NCBI GenBank assembly: GCA_003151655.1
Contig: PLYB01000171.1
Coordinates: forward strand, 1-14,083
Source: Gallionellaceae bacterium
GTDB lineage: Bacteria > Pseudomonadota > Gammaproteobacteria > Burkholderiales > Gallionellaceae
Direction: 5' to 3'
DNA: 14,083 nucleotides
Below the pieces are notes generated by a model. It saw nothing but the letters and a program-made list of their open reading frames with translations, ran no database searches and had not been told where the DNA came from. This document shows positions 12,196 to 14,083 of this stretch, in pieces (the first letter of the stretch is position 1; the number at the start of each line of letters is the position of its first letter). The position numbers and the translations under genes are program-made.

Positions 12196-13872
12196 ATGTC
12201 TGCAGCAATAAACTTCAAATCCCATTTGTCCGAACTATTCGCGCAGGCTCTGCGCGAGGTGGCGCCAGATCAGCCCGATACATCAATTCTTATTGAGCGC
12301 CCGAAACAGGTAGCGCATGGCGACTATTCCTGCAATTTGGCAATGCAATTAGCGAAACCGCTGCGCAAAGCGCCGCGCGACATCGCAAATGCGTTAATCG
12401 CGGCATTGCCGAAATCCGCTGTGGTGGAAAAGGTGGAGATCGCGGGCGCGGGCTTTATCAACGTGTTCATCACTACAGTGGCGAAGCAGCAAGTGGTGCA
12501 TGGTGTGCTACAGGCCGGTGCGGGCTACGGACATGTGCATGCAGGTGGCGGGCGTAAAGTGGGAGTGGAATTCGTTTCCGCTAATCCGACCGGGCCGTTG
12601 CATGTGGGCCACGGGCGCGGTGCTGCGGTGGGAGATTGTTTGTGCAACGTGCTGCATGCGGCAGGTTGGAATGTGACTCGCGAGTTTTACTACAATGATG
12701 CGGGAGCGCAGATTGATAACTTGACGCTATCGGTACAATTGCGCTGCAAGGGTGTTACTCCGGACGATCCATCTTGGCCGGAATCGGGATATCGCGGCGA
12801 TTACATCACGGAAGTCGCGCGCGGCTATATAGCAAAAGAAACAGTGATTGCTGACGATCAGCAAGTAAAAGCCTGCGGCGATGTGAACGATGCAGAAGCA
12901 ATACGCCATTTTGCCGTCGCTTATTTACGTCGTGAGCAAGATTTGGATTTACGCGCTTTTCAGGTGGAGTTTGACGTATTCTCTTTAGAGTCTGCGCTCT
13001 ATACCGACGGTAAAGTCGAAGAAACCGTAAAGAAACTCATCGCCAGCGGTCACACCTACGAACAGGACAACGCACTATGGCTGCGTACCACCGACTTTGG
13101 CGACGATAAAGATCGGGTAATGCGCAAGAGTGACGGCGGATACACCTACTTTGTTCCTGACGTGGCTTATCATCTGGACAAATGGCGGCGTGGCTTCGTA
13201 CGTGTTATCAATGAACAGGGTTCCGATCACCACAGTACCATTACCCGTGTTCGCGCAGGATTACAGGCGTTGAATGAAGGCATACCAAAGGGCTGGCCGG
13301 ACTACGTTCTGCACCAAATGGTCACAGTGCTGAAAAACGGAGAAGAGGTGAAAATCTCGAAACGTGCGGGCAGCTATGTCACGTTACGTGACCTGATAGA
13401 CGAAGTCGGTTGCGATGCGACACGCTATTTTCTCGCTGCACGGCATCCGGATTCACAATTGGTGTTCGACATCGACCTCGCAAAATCGCAGAGCAACGAT
13501 AACCCTGTGTACTACATTCAGTACGCTCACGCTCGCGTTAGCACTGTATTGCTGCAATGGGGGGGCGACAGCGCAGTTTTGCAACATGCGGATGTTGGCG
13601 TGCTTGATAATGAATATGAAACCCAGTTATTGCAACGCATGATTGATTTTCCGCAGGTGGTCGAGATGGCGGCGGAAGAGCTTGCGCCGCATTTGATCGC
13701 GTTCTATTTGAAAGAGTTGGCGGCAGATTTTCACAGCTATTATAATGCTGTGCGCATTTTGGTTGACGATGAAAAATTAAAGCTGGCGCGCTTGGCTTTA
13801 ATCGCCGCAGTGGCTCAGGTGTTAAAAAACGGTCTGGCATTGTTGGGGGTTTCGGCACCGGAGAAAATGTAG
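12196..13872 (+). CDS. argS: Arginyl-tRNA synthetase
   Basis: A 558-residue class I aminoacyl-tRNA synthetase that charges tRNA-Arg in the cytosol. It has the ArgS N-terminal additional domain (about 1-110, with HGDYSCNLAMQLAK). The HIGH motif is H136-V-G-H139 within SANPTGPLHVGHGRGAAVGD, and the KMSKS equivalent is KISKR at about 386-390. Other ArgS marks are EFYYNDAGAQI, GSDHHSTITRV and DNPVYYIQYAHAR in the anticodon-binding domain. The length is normal for bacteria. The ATG at 12196 follows AAGG by 8 nt; a GTG at 12187 is less likely because it lies in the ribosome site. The gene has its own predicted -10 and is followed 56 bp later by a SPOR-protein gene, a frequent betaproteobacterial pairing. 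Confidence 0.97.
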   Translation: MSAAINFKSHLSELFAQALREVAPDQPDTSILIERPKQVAHGDYSCNLAMQLAKPLRKAPRDIANALIAALPKSAVVEKVEIAGAGFINVFITTVAKQQVVHGVLQAGAGYGHVHAGGGRKVGVEFVSANPTGPLHVGHGRGAAVGDCLCNVLHAAGWNVTREFYYNDAGAQIDNLTLSVQLRCKGVTPDDPSWPESGYRGDYITEVARGYIAKETVIADDQQVKACGDVNDAEAIRHFAVAYLRREQDLDLRAFQVEFDVFSLESALYTDGKVEETVKKLIASGHTYEQDNALWLRTTDFGDDKDRVMRKSDGGYTYFVPDVAYHLDKWRRGFVRVINEQGSDHHSTITRVRAGLQALNEGIPKGWPDYVLHQMVTVLKNGEEVKISKRAGSYVTLRDLIDEVGCDATRYFLAARHPDSQLVFDIDLAKSQSNDNPVYYIQYAHARVSTVLLQWGGDSAVLQHADVGVLDNEYETQLLQRMIDFPQVVEMAAEELAPHLIAFYLKELAADFHSYYNAVRILVDDEKLKLARLALIAAVAQVLKNGLALLGVSAPEKM

Positions 13873-13928
13873 GCGGCCTAAGAAATTGAATTTTGAAGAT
13901 TTCCGGCAACTAATCGAAGGATCTATAT

Positions 13929-14083
13929 ATGAGCAAAAGCGAAAAAGGCGAGGGTTCGGGCAATAGTGGTTTGCTGATTGCAGGCATCTTGCTGGGTATG
14001 GTTCTGGGGCTGGCGGCGGCTGGCGGCGTGGCTTGGTACATCATCAAAAAGCACCCAGCCTCCTTCGAAAATAAAGAGTATCG
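13929..14083 (+). CDS. SPOR-domain membrane protein, N-terminal part (runs off right edge)
   Basis: Only 51 codons are visible. A short polar N-terminus (MSKSEKGEGSGNSG) is followed by one transmembrane helix, LLIAGILLGMVLGLAAAGGVAWYII (about 15-39), then a basic KKHPASFENKE. This is the layout of the FtsN-like SPOR proteins often encoded just after argS in Betaproteobacteria. The SPOR domain itself would lie beyond the window, so the call rests on topology and position. GAAGGA at 13916-13921 supports the ATG at 13929. Such proteins bind denuded septal peptidoglycan during division. Confidence 0.65.
   Translation, partial: MSKSEKGEGSGNSGLLIAGILLGMVLGLAAAGGVAWYIIKKHPASFENKEY

Overview
The window looks like chromosomal DNA of a betaproteobacterium. 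A Gallionella/Sideroxydans-type (Nitrosomonadales) relative is my guess from protein style and gene order, not a proven assignment. The strongest anchor is the block rsmI / lpoA-yraN-gmhA(diaA)-dolP, which keeps the E. coli yraL-yraM-yraN-yraO-yraP order and strand pattern. DUF971-ubiE and argS-SPOR are also pairings expected in Betaproteobacteria. Coding density is high, with no rRNA, tRNA, IS element or CRISPR array and no gene-free stretch over about 130 bp.

Layout. (1) 1-673, minus: a DUF971 gene followed by the 5' part of ubiE, which runs off the left edge, with a 66-bp REP/MITE-like double palindrome between them. (2) 801-3459, plus: a tight five-gene accessory operon of two small dimeric alpha/beta-barrel proteins (ABM-like and EthD-like), a WYL regulator, a short YdeI/OmdA-type protein and an HTH_42 (AlkZ/YcaQ-like) protein. 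(3) 3490-7730, minus: lpoA-like, yraN, gmhA, dolP, hldE C-domain type (rfaE2) and a methionine aminopeptidase, with rsmI diverging at 7725 through overlapping start codons. This block serves the envelope: two heptose-pathway enzymes for LPS core, an outer-membrane BON lipoprotein and a peptidoglycan-synthase-activator homologue. (4) 8625-12103: a divergent unit. A small unknown membrane protein reads left. A three-gene operon reads right, coding for a DUF6502 protein with an HTH-like segment, a secreted GGTG-repeat/DUF5666/His-rich protein and an outer-membrane beta-barrel. (5) 12196-14083, plus: argS followed by the start of a SPOR-domain membrane protein.

The best candidate for an undescribed system is region 4. 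The 119-bp divergent intergenic region carries two near-identical palindromes (GTGTGA-N5-TCACAC type) exactly 60 bp apart. One overlaps the -35 region of the rightward promoter and the other sits at the predicted +1 of the leftward promoter. The rightward mRNA may be leaderless. The three genes overlap (11 bp and ATGA), so they are very probably co-translated. A DNA-binding-looking protein, a modular exported protein with a metal-ligand-rich tail and an outer-membrane barrel together suggest a self-regulated cell-surface or export system, but its substrate and function are unknown.
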